A stretch of 64,000 nucleotides of DNA from Sphingobium terrigena (GTDB taxonomy: Bacteria; Pseudomonadota; Alphaproteobacteria; Sphingomonadales; Sphingomonadaceae). Location: the NCBI RefSeq assembly GCF_003591655.1, contig NZ_QVRA01000010.1:110433-174432 (forward strand), in the 5' to 3' direction. The translations under genes were made by a program, and so were the position numbers. A model generated the notes under the pieces. That model had not been told where the DNA came from. It was given only the letters and a program-made list of their open reading frames with translations, and did no database searches. Position 1 is the stretch's first letter. Every line of letters begins with the position of its first letter. This document shows positions 53,305 through 61,818 of this stretch, piece by piece.

Positions 53305-54858
53305 TCAGTTGCTGGTGTGCAGGCGGACGAAGGCGGCGGACACGCCGTCACCGGGATGGCCGACCAGCTTGGCGCGCAGCCGCGTCAGAAATTGCCGTTC
53401 AGTGCCATTGACCACCTCATCATCACCAAACAGCGGCTTGTCGGACGCCAGCGCGACGATCAGTTCCGGGCCGAAGGGCGGGGCGACGGCATAGCGTTGC
53501 GCGGTCTTGGACAGGCCGATCATCACCTGCCGCACCCCCTTGCGATCGGGTTCGGGATGGCCGCGATGCAGTTCCACCGCGCTGCCATCGGCCTGCAGAT
53601 AGATGATGCTGAGATAGGGCCGCGCCGCCGTGGTGGTCGCGCTGACGCCGAAAATCTCATTCTCCTTCATCGTCACCGGATCGCCCTCACGCGGAGCGCC
53701 TGCCTCGGTCAGCGCCGCGATCCGCGTCCCCGCCCGTGCCATCGGGCCGGCCAGCGTCAGCGCCGCCTCGCATTGCGGCCAGGGCAGATGACGCACCTCG
53801 AACTTCGTTTTGGGGTCGGCCTTCAGCGCGGCCTCGCGCAAGGCGGCAATTGCGTTCAGGTCGCCGGAAAAGCCCGATACCGCGCCGCCCTTCACGCTGA
53901 CGGCACCGCAGGGCATGGCGGCGGCCTGTTCGCTCACCATCTGCGCCGCGCTCTTGGGCGCTGGCGGCGAGGCGCCGGGCGCGGCCGGAACCACCGGCGC
54001 TTCAAGCGAATAGGCTTCCCCGGTCAACAGCCGGAAGGTCGCATAGTCGATCCAGGCATAGCCCTTGTCGCCCCAGATCGGACCCCAGCTGTTCATGATG
54101 CGCAGCGCCTGCCGCTCCTCATCATAGCCCACGATCGCCATGGCGTGATAATTGGCCTTGGCCGGGACTTCGCCGCGGCGGTAAACGCCATCGCCGCGAT
54201 GCGCCTTGAAATCGGCAGGGACAGGCATGGCGAAGATCACCGGCGCGCCACGCGCCAGCGCACCCTTTACGTCATCCAGGATGATCGGTGTGCGCCAGTC
54301 ATCCTTCACCTCGCGGTCGACCGCGCGCCAGTCCAGCAGGCGATAATTGCCCGCCTTGGCTTTCAGCGCTTCGGGCGCGGGGATCGCGCATTTGGTCATG
54401 TCGTCGGGGAAGTCGGCCAGGCTGACCGTCCCCTCATTCTTGAGCAAGGTCAGCGCCTCGACGATGCTGATCGTCCCGCTGCACGGCGTGCCGGCAGGGC
54501 GCAGCCGGTTATAGACATAGGCCGGGCTCATCTGGTCGGCAGGCGCGGCGGGCTGCACATCCTTGTCACGAAAGTTCAGGAAAGTGCGTGCCGCATAAGT
54601 GGTGGCCCAGGCGACGCAATTGGGTTGCGGTCCCTGCGATCCGGGCGGCGGATAGGCGTTGGACAGATCCACTCGCTTGGGCAGATAGGCGCGAAACCGC
54701 CCCTGTTTGGGCAGTTTCGCATAATCTTCGGGAGAAACGGGTTCCGCACCTGTCATGAATTGCGGATCGTCCGCCTCCTGCGCGGATAACGCCGAAAGGC
54801 CGACCCCTGACAGCGCCAGCAATGCCGGGATGCCCCAGCTTATGGCCCGATGCGTCAT
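53305..54858 (-). CDS. Secreted papain-like (C1) cysteine protease with DUF4384 domain
   Basis: The 517-residue protein has a signal peptide (RAISWGIPALLALSGVGLSALSA). A papain-fold domain follows, with Q75 and catalytic C81 (GSQGPQPNCVAWATTY), H238 (KANYHAMAIVGYD) and N256 (RIMNSWGPIWGDKGYAWI). The C-terminal third contains a DUF4384-like domain (about 385-450: DPVTMKENEIFGV...YLSIIYLQADGSAVEL), a module commonly attached to caspase-like proteases. It is a probable periplasmic protease. GGGGAGGAA eight bases before the ATG is a strong ribosome site. The gene is part of the caspase/RyR/Mla run. Confidence 0.87.
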   Translation of the reverse strand: MTHRAISWGIPALLALSGVGLSALSAQEADDPQFMTGAEPVSPEDYAKLPKQGRFRAYLPKRVDLSNAYPPPGSQGPQPNCVAWATTYAARTFLNFRDKDVQPAAPADQMSPAYVYNRLRPAGTPCSGTISIVEALTLLKNEGTVSLADFPDDMTKCAIPAPEALKAKAGNYRLLDWRAVDREVKDDWRTPIILDDVKGALARGAPVIFAMPVPADFKAHRGDGVYRRGEVPAKANYHAMAIVGYDEERQALRIMNSWGPIWGDKGYAWIDYATFRLLTGEAYSLEAPVVPAAPGASPPAPKSAAQMVSEQAAAMPCGAVSVKGGAVSGFSGDLNAIAALREAALKADPKTKFEVRHLPWPQCEAALTLAGPMARAGTRIAALTEAGAPREGDPVTMKENEIFGVSATTTAARPYLSIIYLQADGSAVELHRGHPEPDRKGVRQVMIGLSKTAQRYAVAPPFGPELIVALASDKPLFGDDEVVNGTERQFLTRLRAKLVGHPGDGVSAAFVRLHTSN

Positions 54859-54888
54859 CGCCCGTTCCTCCCCTTGGATGTGCCGTTC

Positions 54889-55803
54889 TTAGAAGCGATA
54901 GCCGATGGTCAGCGTCAGCGCGTCATAATCGAAATCATGCGAAAAGCTGTTGGTGCCATGGGTGTAGATCAGCCCGATGCGCAACTGTTCGGCCTTGCTC
55001 TTCTGTTCCGCCTCGCGGGTGCGGATGCCGATGCTCAGCGCCGCTTCATGCACATCCTCATAGGATTGCGGATCGTCGGTCAGCTTGGTCCAGGTGTAAC
55101 TGGCGCGCAGCGACCCCTGCCGTCCGCCGAACATCCGCCCCTTGAACGGCAGCTGATAGGCCACGCCATTGCGGAAGGTGAAGACATTTTCCTTCACATA
55201 GAAAGCCGGATCGCGCCCCAGACCCCAATTGGTGGTTGTGGACCAGCCGATCATGTTGCCAATGGTCAGGTCGCCGCGCCCGACCTGGGCGATCTTGTAG
55301 CGGCTGCTCGCCGACAGAGTGATGAGGTCGCTGCTGGTCGAACCGAAAAAGGCTCCTGCGTCAGTGACGCCATAGGCGATGCGCGGGGTGATCAGCCAGT
55401 TGGGCTGGACCGGTATCTCGATCCCGGTGGACAGCGTCCCCATTGTTGCGGTCGCGCCGTTATTGACGTGCAGGACGTTGAGCACCGGGTCGATCAGCAC
55501 GCGGGCGCGGCTGCCCTCGAACGGACGCAGCGCCTTTTGATAGCGCAGCTCGTAGCGCTGGCCCTCCACGCCTGCCGATCCCCAATAGCTGATCGCCGCG
55601 CCGATCGTGTCGGCATCGCCTTCCATGTCGAATCCGGGCGTGTCCGGGTCATCGTCATAGTCCAGGTCGTTAAGGTTCAGCGCCGTAGTCACCGCGCCAT
55701 GTTGCAGACTGTTGGGACTGCCCACCGTCGCCAGATAGGCCGAAGCCTGCGCCGTACCCGGCACACATGCCATCAGTGCCGCCGTTGCCAGATATTTTTT
55801 CAT
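54889..55803 (-). CDS. Outer-membrane beta-barrel protein of the caspase cluster
   Basis: The 304-residue protein has a signal peptide (MKKYLATAALMACVPGTAQA), many amphipathic beta strands (for example RYELRYQKALRPFEG, NWLITPRIAYGVTD, DLTIGNMIGWSTT, LRASYTWTKL, ALSIGIRTR) and a C-terminal TLTIGYRF, the BAM recognition signal. I do not recognise the family; a 12-14 stranded barrel is likely. AGGGGTGA precedes the ATG closely. Its place between the protease and caspase-FGE genes suggests that the system acts at the cell surface. Confidence 0.8.
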   Translation of the reverse strand: MKKYLATAALMACVPGTAQASAYLATVGSPNSLQHGAVTTALNLNDLDYDDDPDTPGFDMEGDADTIGAAISYWGSAGVEGQRYELRYQKALRPFEGSRARVLIDPVLNVLHVNNGATATMGTLSTGIEIPVQPNWLITPRIAYGVTDAGAFFGSTSSDLITLSASSRYKIAQVGRGDLTIGNMIGWSTTTNWGLGRDPAFYVKENVFTFRNGVAYQLPFKGRMFGGRQGSLRASYTWTKLTDDPQSYEDVHEAALSIGIRTREAEQKSKAEQLRIGLIYTHGTNSFSHDFDYDALTLTIGYRF

Positions 55804-55864
55804 TGTCTCACCCCTGTTGCGGAACCGGCTTCCCTCTCCGGTTCCTGATCCTCATTGAAAATAG

Positions 55865-57496
55865 TCAGGACGCGCCGAGTATCTCGTCGGGGTCCAGATC
55901 CCGCACCACCCGCAGGCCGGCATCCTGCCGCCGTTTGGTCGGCGCGACCGTTAACCGGTTGGCCGATCGCAGCGCGCCGGGTGCACTCTCGAACGATCCG
56001 CCACGGATCACCCGCGTCCGGCACGACTGGTCGGTGCAGCCCGCCGTCCATTCCCACACATTGCCCTGCATCTGGTTAAGACCAAAGGCATTGGCAGGAT
56101 AGGCGTTCACATTTTCGGGATAGCCGCGATAGGGGGCGGTGTCCGATCCGCGATAGCGCGCGGTATGATCATAATTGGCCTGGCTCGGCCCGATATCGTC
56201 GCCCCATGGAAAGGCACTCGGCGTGCCGCCCCGGCTGGCATATTCCCACTCCGCCTCGGTCGGCAGGCGATAGGTGCGCCCGGACTTGACCGTCAGCCAG
56301 GCCAGGAACGCCTGTGCATCCTCATAACTGATGTCGGTCGCCGGGATTAGCGGGTTGGGATTTTCCTTCGCCCAATTGCCCAGCTTCGTACAGGCATTGT
56401 CGCGCACGCAGCCATTCCATTCCGCGATCGTCACTTCATAGACGCCGATCGCAAAGGGCCGCTCGATCCGTACATTGGCCTGCACCGGCTCATCGCTGCC
56501 GCGTCCCGGCTCCGATGGGGGCGACCCGAACGGGGTAGTGCCGGCGGGGATGGCCCGCATCCATGGGCAGTTGGCGCAATCATAAAAACGGTCGTTGGCT
56601 GCCCGGTCGCAGGAAATGAAGCAGGGCGGCGCGCCTTGCAGGCCATAGTCGAACGTCGGCTTCTGGAAATTCTTGCCTGCCGAAAGCGCGACACGATCCG
56701 ATACGCGCTTCAAGGCATCGGCGATATTCTGTTGCGGGCGGCGGATTTCCTCGGCCAGCACCTTGGAGAAGATACCATCATCGAACGCGAACTGGTCGGC
56801 ACTGGTGGAAAAGGCGACCAGATAGCCCTGATCGGGCCGGATCGCGGCAGCGGGCGCGCGCACCATGCGGCGCAGCCCCTTGCTCCCGGCCAGCTCGCCC
56901 ACGGCGCTGGTTTCCACCCCGGTTTCGTCCGCAATCATCTGCGTCAGCGATGGCGGCGGCGCGGCCAGCACGTTGCGGCACATGTCCAGCACGATCAGCA
57001 TGGTTTTCGCGCCAGACCCCAGCAGATTGCGGGTCAGCGCCGCACGGGTCAGCGTCGCCGTCTCCGCCGTCACATCGCGCCCGGCATCGACCGGCAGCAG
57101 CATGACATCGCCATAGCTGCCCAGCGCCGCGCCATGGCCGGAAAAATAGAGCATCCCGAACGCCTTGGGTCCGGCGGCGGCCAGTTTCGCGCGAAAATCA
57201 GCAATTGCGGTCAGCATCGCGTCACGCGACAGGTCACGGCGCACCTGCACTGGTCCCTCGCCGCTCGCATCGACAAAGCCGGTGGCGTTGAGCGCGGTGG
57301 TGATCTTGTCGCCATCGGCATAGGTGGACGCAAGCTTGTCGAACGACTGATAGGCACCGTTAACGATCACCAGCGCCAGCCGGGGTTCGTCGGCGGCGTG
57401 CGCCGCGCCGCCGCCAGCCAGCAGCGCGACCAGCAGGCCCAGCGCGGCCATGGCGCGGAACAGGGGCGCCAGCGACAAAGCAGCGCGCGTGATCAT
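55865..57496 (-). CDS. Secreted caspase-like protease fused to FGE-sulfatase domain
   Basis: The 543-residue protein has a signal peptide (residues 1-35, GLLVALLAGGGAAHA) and a caspase (C14) domain, about 38-290, with the catalytic dyad H121 (YFSGHGAAL) and C173 (LIVLDMCRN). A formylglycine-generating-enzyme-like domain occupies about 325-535: EVTIAEWNGCV, YRLPTEAEWEYASRGG, QGNVWEWTAGC, VIRGGSF and LRSANR. Such FGE-like domains often have C-type-lectin-like or binding roles rather than sulfatase activation. Cys pairs between the domains (CFISCDR, DCANCPW) may form disulfides. The start overlaps the previous stop (ATGA). Confidence 0.88.
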   Translation of the reverse strand: MITRAALSLAPLFRAMAALGLLVALLAGGGAAHAADEPRLALVIVNGAYQSFDKLASTYADGDKITTALNATGFVDASGEGPVQVRRDLSRDAMLTAIADFRAKLAAAGPKAFGMLYFSGHGAALGSYGDVMLLPVDAGRDVTAETATLTRAALTRNLLGSGAKTMLIVLDMCRNVLAAPPPSLTQMIADETGVETSAVGELAGSKGLRRMVRAPAAAIRPDQGYLVAFSTSADQFAFDDGIFSKVLAEEIRRPQQNIADALKRVSDRVALSAGKNFQKPTFDYGLQGAPPCFISCDRAANDRFYDCANCPWMRAIPAGTTPFGSPPSEPGRGSDEPVQANVRIERPFAIGVYEVTIAEWNGCVRDNACTKLGNWAKENPNPLIPATDISYEDAQAFLAWLTVKSGRTYRLPTEAEWEYASRGGTPSAFPWGDDIGPSQANYDHTARYRGSDTAPYRGYPENVNAYPANAFGLNQMQGNVWEWTAGCTDQSCRTRVIRGGSFESAPGALRSANRLTVAPTKRRQDAGLRVVRDLDPDEILGAS

Positions 57497-58215
57497 TTCG
57501 TGGCCTTGCGCGGCGCGAATTCCACTTGAGTGACGATCTGGTCGACCGCATCGACATGCAGCACCGCGTCATAGGTCCGCGCGGCCTTGTACGGCTCGGC
57601 CGGACCGCCGCCGAACAGCTTGGCGAAGAAGCCGCCAAAGCCGCGCCCCTTCTGGCAATAGGGGCTGACCGTGACCATGCCGCCGCTTTTTTCAATTTCG
57701 TTCAGCCAGGCACCCAGCGGGGCGGGCGCTTCATTGGCGACCGGATAGGGCGAGTCGATATCGACCACCACTGTCCGTCCCCGCCGCAGCTTGCCTTTGA
57801 GCGCGCGGTCGAACCGTGCGGGGTCGGCGAAGCGAAGCGTTGGTTTGGCGACCGGCCGATCACAGGCTTTCAGTACCGCCGGGGCCGCAGCCGGGGTGGC
57901 AACGGGCGCTGGTCGCGTGCCGACAGGTTCGGCCGGGCGCAGCTTCACCGGCGCGATGGCATTAGCTGCGGGCGCGCTGGTAGCGGGCAGGGGTGTCGCA
58001 TTCGGAGCGGCTTGTTGCCCATTCGCAACAACATTGGCGGGCGGTGCTTCCGGCGCGATGATGCGCACGCCCCGTCCTGCGGCACCATCGGTCGTGTCGC
58101 CTGGCTGGCTTTGCGGCGGGGTTGCGGGGACGGGGGCCTGCGCCAGCCCGGTGGACGCCATGCCCAGCGAAAGTCCCGCAGAAGCAATGGCTAAGATACC
58201 TCTCACTATTATCAT
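57493..58215 (-). CDS. Secreted Pro/Ala-rich protein of unknown function, first gene of caspase operon
   Basis: The 240-residue protein has a signal peptide (IIVRGILAIASAGLSLGMASTGLA). A roughly 90-residue Pro/Ala-rich linker follows, then a C-terminal domain of about 120 residues (KACDRPVAKPTLRFADPARF...RTVVVDIDSPYPV...GGMVTVSPYCQKGRG), with two cysteines that could pair. I do not recognise the domain. It is translationally coupled to the caspase-FGE gene (ATGA) and divergent from the second caspase gene, 61 bases away. AGGGT lies seven bases before the ATG at 58215; 58233 is an alternative start. Confidence 0.7.
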   Translation of the reverse strand: MIIVRGILAIASAGLSLGMASTGLAQAPVPATPPQSQPGDTTDGAAGRGVRIIAPEAPPANVVANGQQAAPNATPLPATSAPAANAIAPVKLRPAEPVGTRPAPVATPAAAPAVLKACDRPVAKPTLRFADPARFDRALKGKLRRGRTVVVDIDSPYPVANEAPAPLGAWLNEIEKSGGMVTVSPYCQKGRGFGGFFAKLFGGGPAEPYKAARTYDAVLHVDAVDQIVTQVEFAPRKATK

Positions 58216-58276
58216 CGTTCTACCCTGAGTCATGATATAGTTATTGCTCCCCCAACCATTATGAGATTATGGGGTT

Positions 58277-59986
58277 ATGACTGATCAGGCAACAAAAAAG
58301 CGCGGGAGATTCCAAGTGGCGAAGGGGCGTCGTGGACTCTGGGCAACAGTATTAACGACTTTTGTCACAATATTGGCATCCCCGTCGGCTGTCCATGCCG
58401 AAACCCGCGCCCTGCTGGTCGGTGCCTGGCAGTTCCGCTCCTCCCTGATCATGGATCTGGCTGGTCCCGAAAATGATCTTCAAGCCATGGAGACAGTGAT
58501 TCGCGGTCAGGGTGCCAGCGATGTCACAGTGTTGCGTAATGACGGTGTCAGTCGCACCACGGTCGAAACCGCGCTCCATGCTCTGGGGCTTCGCTCCAAA
58601 CCGGGCGACTGGATCTTCCTTTATTATACCGGCCATGGCGCGCTGGCCGAAGCCAGCCTAAAGGGGACGCGCGACGGCGATACCGACCAGTTCCTGCCGC
58701 TGCCCGGTTTCGATCCCGACAGCAAGGACGCTGAACGCTTCATCGTCGACAAGGATTTCTACACCTGGCTCGCCCTGTACATCCCGCGCGGGGTGCAGGT
58801 GCTGATGATGGCCGACACCTGTCATTCCGGCACGCTACACCGCTCAGTCGATCCGCGCGCCATGGGCATGACCCCGCGCCTGACGCTGGGCGGGCGTAAT
58901 GTCGAGCTGGGGTCGCGTCCCGCGCCGCGCTTCGCCAGCACGCTGGCTTCCGTCGAGGGCGCGGCGCTTACCGCCACGCGGGAGGATCTGCCCAACCTCT
59001 TCTATATCAGCGCCGCGCGCGACGATCAGGTCGCCTGGGAAAATGCCTTGCCGGTCGAGGGTGCACCGACGCGCGGTTTCCTTACCTGGTCGTTCGAGCA
59101 GGGGCTGACCACGCCGCGCGCCGATGGCAAAGGCATGGCGGCGGATCAGGACGGCGATGGCAAGCTGACCATCGGCGAACTGGGCACTTACCTGAATGTC
59201 CAGGTCCGCATGTTGAGCGGCCAGCGGCAGGAAAGCAGCAGTATCATTCCGCCGGGCCGCGAAGGGCAGGGGCTGTTCGCCACCGTGCCGCCGCCCCCCG
59301 CGCCCCCGGTCGCCCCGCCGCTGCCGGGCCTCTATGTCGCAGACGTGAAGGCGCGCGCCAGCGTCACCGGCGACCATCCCTGGCGCATCCTGACCGATGG
59401 CAAGGGCGCAGATTTCGTCTGGGACACTGTCCGTCAGGTCATGCTCCGCCGCACCGGCGACATGGTCGCGCAAAATGTCAAAACCATGCCGCAGTTGCGC
59501 GGCGTCATCGACAAATGGGCCGCGGTCGAGGCGCTGCGCCCGCTCCTGTCCGAACAGCGCACCCGGCTGATGATCGGCCCGCTCGAAAATGGCGCGCGCT
59601 ACCCCACGGGTGCGCCGGTCACGCTGGCGCTGGCGCAGCAGGGCGCGGATCAACTTGGCACCGCCCCTCAATATGCGACAGTGTTCAACATAGCGTCGGA
59701 CGGAACGGTCCAGCGCCTCTTCCCGGCCGCGCCCTCGGATGGCGACGGTCGCCTGGCACCCGGCCAGTCGCTCCCCGTCCTCGAAAGCCAGGTCATTGCC
59801 CCCTATGGCACGGACCATGTCGTGGCCCTAGTGACACCCCAGCCGCCGGAAACCTTCCGCTTGCTGTTGCGCACGGTTGAAAATCAGCGTGCCGCCGCCC
59901 GGCTGGTCGCGCCGATCCGCGACCTGCTGGCCAAGGCGCAGGGGCAGGCCAGCCTGTCGATCGGCGAACTTTATACCGGCAATTGA
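58277..59986 (+). CDS. Secreted caspase-like protease with EF-hand loop and DUF4384 domain
   Basis: The 569-residue protein has a long basic N terminus, then a hydrophobic signal segment (about 21-41, ending VHAETRA) and a caspase (C14) domain, about 43-330, with H120 (YYTGHGAL) and C182 (MMADTCHSGT). Within it a canonical 12-residue EF-hand loop, DQDGDGKLTIGE (290-301), could bind Ca2+. The C-terminal part has a DUF4384-like domain (about 435-500, YPTGAPVTLAL...ATVFNIASDGTVQRLFP). It is probably periplasmic. It is divergent from the minus-strand operon, with only 61 bases of shared promoter region, suggesting co-regulation. Confidence 0.87.
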   Translation: MTDQATKKRGRFQVAKGRRGLWATVLTTFVTILASPSAVHAETRALLVGAWQFRSSLIMDLAGPENDLQAMETVIRGQGASDVTVLRNDGVSRTTVETALHALGLRSKPGDWIFLYYTGHGALAEASLKGTRDGDTDQFLPLPGFDPDSKDAERFIVDKDFYTWLALYIPRGVQVLMMADTCHSGTLHRSVDPRAMGMTPRLTLGGRNVELGSRPAPRFASTLASVEGAALTATREDLPNLFYISAARDDQVAWENALPVEGAPTRGFLTWSFEQGLTTPRADGKGMAADQDGDGKLTIGELGTYLNVQVRMLSGQRQESSSIIPPGREGQGLFATVPPPPAPPVAPPLPGLYVADVKARASVTGDHPWRILTDGKGADFVWDTVRQVMLRRTGDMVAQNVKTMPQLRGVIDKWAAVEALRPLLSEQRTRLMIGPLENGARYPTGAPVTLALAQQGADQLGTAPQYATVFNIASDGTVQRLFPAAPSDGDGRLAPGQSLPVLESQVIAPYGTDHVVALVTPQPPETFRLLLRTVENQRAAARLVAPIRDLLAKAQGQASLSIGELYTGN

Positions 59987-60013
59987 CGATGCCGGTGTTA
60001 ATTACCCTTTTGG

Positions 60014-60146
60014 CGAAATGCGCGAAAGAGCGCATTTCGGTTGCCGCACCGGCCCACCCCCCCACCCGACCGCCCACAGAGTGTATCCTGAATGGGAGGT
60101 CGGGTAGGGGTGTGGGCCGGTGCGGATGCGCCAGTAGCGCCTCAAT
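60014..60146 (-). repeat. MITE-like palindromic repeat, copy 3
   Basis: The hairpin CGAAATGCGC...GCGCATTTCG (60014-60039) is identical, with its GGTTGCCGC follower, to the right arm of copy 1 in reverse. It is followed by the 82-base palindrome at 60044-60125 around GTATCCTGAATGGG. The outer GAGTYTGT ends are not preserved here. It lies between the convergent caspase and PPC-protein genes. Confidence 0.85.
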
Positions 60147-60801
60147 TACTCAAAATCACCGTCCGGCTCTTGGCTGCGCTCTTGTTACCGATGTCGATGC
60201 GATATTGCCCCGACGCGCGCGGCGTTACGGCACAGACCGGCGCATAATCGGCATTATCGTCCAGGCACAATTGCCTGCCCGACGCATCGAGCAGGCGGAT
60301 ATACATGTTCGTGCCAATGTCGCCGATAGCGCCGATCCGCAGCGGCTCGCCCCCCTTGGCCGTCACGGTGAAGCGATAGGCGTTGCGCGCGCCGACATCC
60401 TGCACCCGCCGCACCAGCCCCTTGCCGAAAGCCGAAGCGGTCACGCCGCGCCCCGATGCCGACTGGGCCAGCCGAATCTGCAACAGCAAGGCCTGATCGT
60501 CACGCGCCAGCGCCTTGGCCTCGGCAAACAGGGCGTCGGGCGAAAAGGCAGCGTCGCCTTCCGCCGGAGTCGCGCCATCGGTCATCGGCACTTGCTTCAG
60601 CATCCTTGCGGCGGTCAGCATCGCATGGGGGTCACCCTCGCGCCGGGCAAAGTCGGCAACCTGCCGCGCGGCGATCGCCTGCGCGAACGGGTCGGCGGGC
60701 TTGATCGGTGCCGGCTTGGCGACAGGCGCGGTGTCCTGCGCCATCACCCCGCTGGCCGCCAATATCATCGCCCCGCTTGCGATTAGGATTTTGCGCTTCA
60801 T
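60142..60801 (-). CDS. Secreted protein with pre-peptidase C-terminal (PPC)-like domain
   Basis: The 219-residue protein has a signal peptide (MKRKILIASGAMILAASGVM, cleaved after MA) and a helical N-terminal half. The C-terminal half resembles PPC domains (YRFTVTAKGGEPLRIGAIG, MYIRLLDASGRQLCLDDN, VTPRASGQYRIDIGN), beta-sandwich modules found on secreted proteases. Without a protease domain of its own it may act as an accessory or binding protein for the neighbouring caspases. AAAGGG eight bases before the ATG supports this start, which overlaps the start of the divergent TIR gene. Confidence 0.75.
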   Translation of the reverse strand: MKRKILIASGAMILAASGVMAQDTAPVAKPAPIKPADPFAQAIAARQVADFARREGDPHAMLTAARMLKQVPMTDGATPAEGDAAFSPDALFAEAKALARDDQALLLQIRLAQSASGRGVTASAFGKGLVRRVQDVGARNAYRFTVTAKGGEPLRIGAIGDIGTNMYIRLLDASGRQLCLDDNADYAPVCAVTPRASGQYRIDIGNKSAAKSRTVILSN

Positions 60802-61723
60802 GTCCAACCCTTTCAGCAAGATCATCTCCATACCCGTGGATACTGCTGCCATGGTCGGAAAGCCAGTGCTGAGCGGTGGCGCGGACCTGGCCAAGCAATT
60901 GACCGCGCTGGTCGGCGGGGCGGGGGCAGGGCGCTATGCCGCCTTCATCAGCTACAGCCATGCCGATATGAAGGTCGCCCGCTGGCTGCACCGCGCGATC
61001 GAAAATTATCGCGTGCCCAAGGGGCTGGTCGGCACACCGGGCGATCGCGGGCCGATCCCCGCCCGGCTGCGGCCGATTTTCCGCGACGAGGATGAACTGG
61101 CCGGGGCCGCCGAACTCGGCCCCAAATTGCAGGGCGCGCTCGCCCGGTCCGACGCGCTGATCGTCATCTGCTCACCCAGCGCCGCCCGATCGGTCTGGGT
61201 CGACAAGGAAATTCGCAGCTTCAAGACGATCAACCCGGACGCCCCGGTATTCGCGCTGATCGCGGCGGGCAAGCCCGGCGATCCCGACACGGACTGTTTC
61301 CCCGCGCCCCTGCTGTTTGCGCTGGATGCGGACGGCGAACTGGACCGCAGCCAGCCGCTCGAACCGCTCGCGCCCGATCTCCAGAAGAACGACCGCAATA
61401 TCGTCAAGCTCAAGCTGATCGCCGGACTGCTCGGCACGCCCTATGCCAGTCTCTACCGCCGCGACCAGCGCCGCAGCCGCCGCATCGCCGCCGCGCTGGG
61501 GGCCTTCGCCTTCCTGCTGATCGTCGTGCTGAGCGGCCTCTCGATCGCCGCCTTCACCTATGCCCGCATGGCAGTGCAGCAGCGCAACGAGGCGCAGGCT
61601 GCGCGCAAACTGGCGGAGGAAAATGCCGACAAGGCCGAACGCCGCGCCTGGCTCGCCCAGGTCGCCGCGCAGGAGGTGCGACGGCTGGCGGATGAGGGGG
61701 CGAGCTGTCCTCCGCCGTTATGA
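60800..61723 (+). CDS. TIR-domain membrane protein, possibly truncated
   Basis: The 307-residue protein has an N-terminal TIR domain (about 44-200: RYAAFISYSHADMKVARWLHRAI, FRDEDELAGAAELGPKLQGAL, and SVWVDKEIRSF with E137 at the position of the NADase catalytic glutamate). A transmembrane helix (about 231-254, AALGAFAFLLIVVLSGLSIAA) and a coiled coil (about 258-293, QQRNEAQAARKLAEENADKAE) follow. In related proteins the helix is followed by WD40 or TPR repeats; here the chain stops soon after the coiled coil, eight bases before a palindromic repeat, which suggests 3' truncation. An alternative start is M18 (60851). Confidence 0.8.
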   Translation: MSNPFSKIISIPVDTAAMVGKPVLSGGADLAKQLTALVGGAGAGRYAAFISYSHADMKVARWLHRAIENYRVPKGLVGTPGDRGPIPARLRPIFRDEDELAGAAELGPKLQGALARSDALIVICSPSAARSVWVDKEIRSFKTINPDAPVFALIAAGKPGDPDTDCFPAPLLFALDADGELDRSQPLEPLAPDLQKNDRNIVKLKLIAGLLGTPYASLYRRDQRRSRRIAAALGAFAFLLIVVLSGLSIAAFTYARMAVQQRNEAQAARKLAEENADKAERRAWLAQVAAQEVRRLADEGASCPPPL

Positions 61724-61730
61724 AACCCCA

Positions 61731-61812
61731 CTCCGTTCGGGCTGAGCCTGTCGAAGCCTTGTCCTTCACTTCAAGAAGGACGGCCCTTCGACAAGCTCAG
61801 GGCGAACGGAGG
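61731..61812. repeat. Sphingomonad-type palindrome, CTGAGCCTGTCGAAG family
   Basis: CTCCGTTCGGGCTGAGCCTG followed by TCGAAG on the left pairs with CCTTCGACAAGCTCAGGGC and GAACGGAG on the right around a short AAGAAGG centre. Related to 35714-35850. It lies between the convergent TIR and aldolase genes. Confidence 0.88.
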
Positions 61813-61818
61813 AGGGGG

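Noticed and set aside
55865..57496. Diversity-generating retroelement acting on the FGE-like domain
   Set aside because: FGE/lectin-like domains are frequent targets, but no reverse transcriptase, template repeat or accessory gene is found within the window.
60800..61723. Thoeris or CBASS defence system based on the TIR gene
   Set aside because: No ThsA-like SIR2/SLOG effector and no CD-NTase or cyclase gene is present nearby; the context is proteases and envelope proteins.
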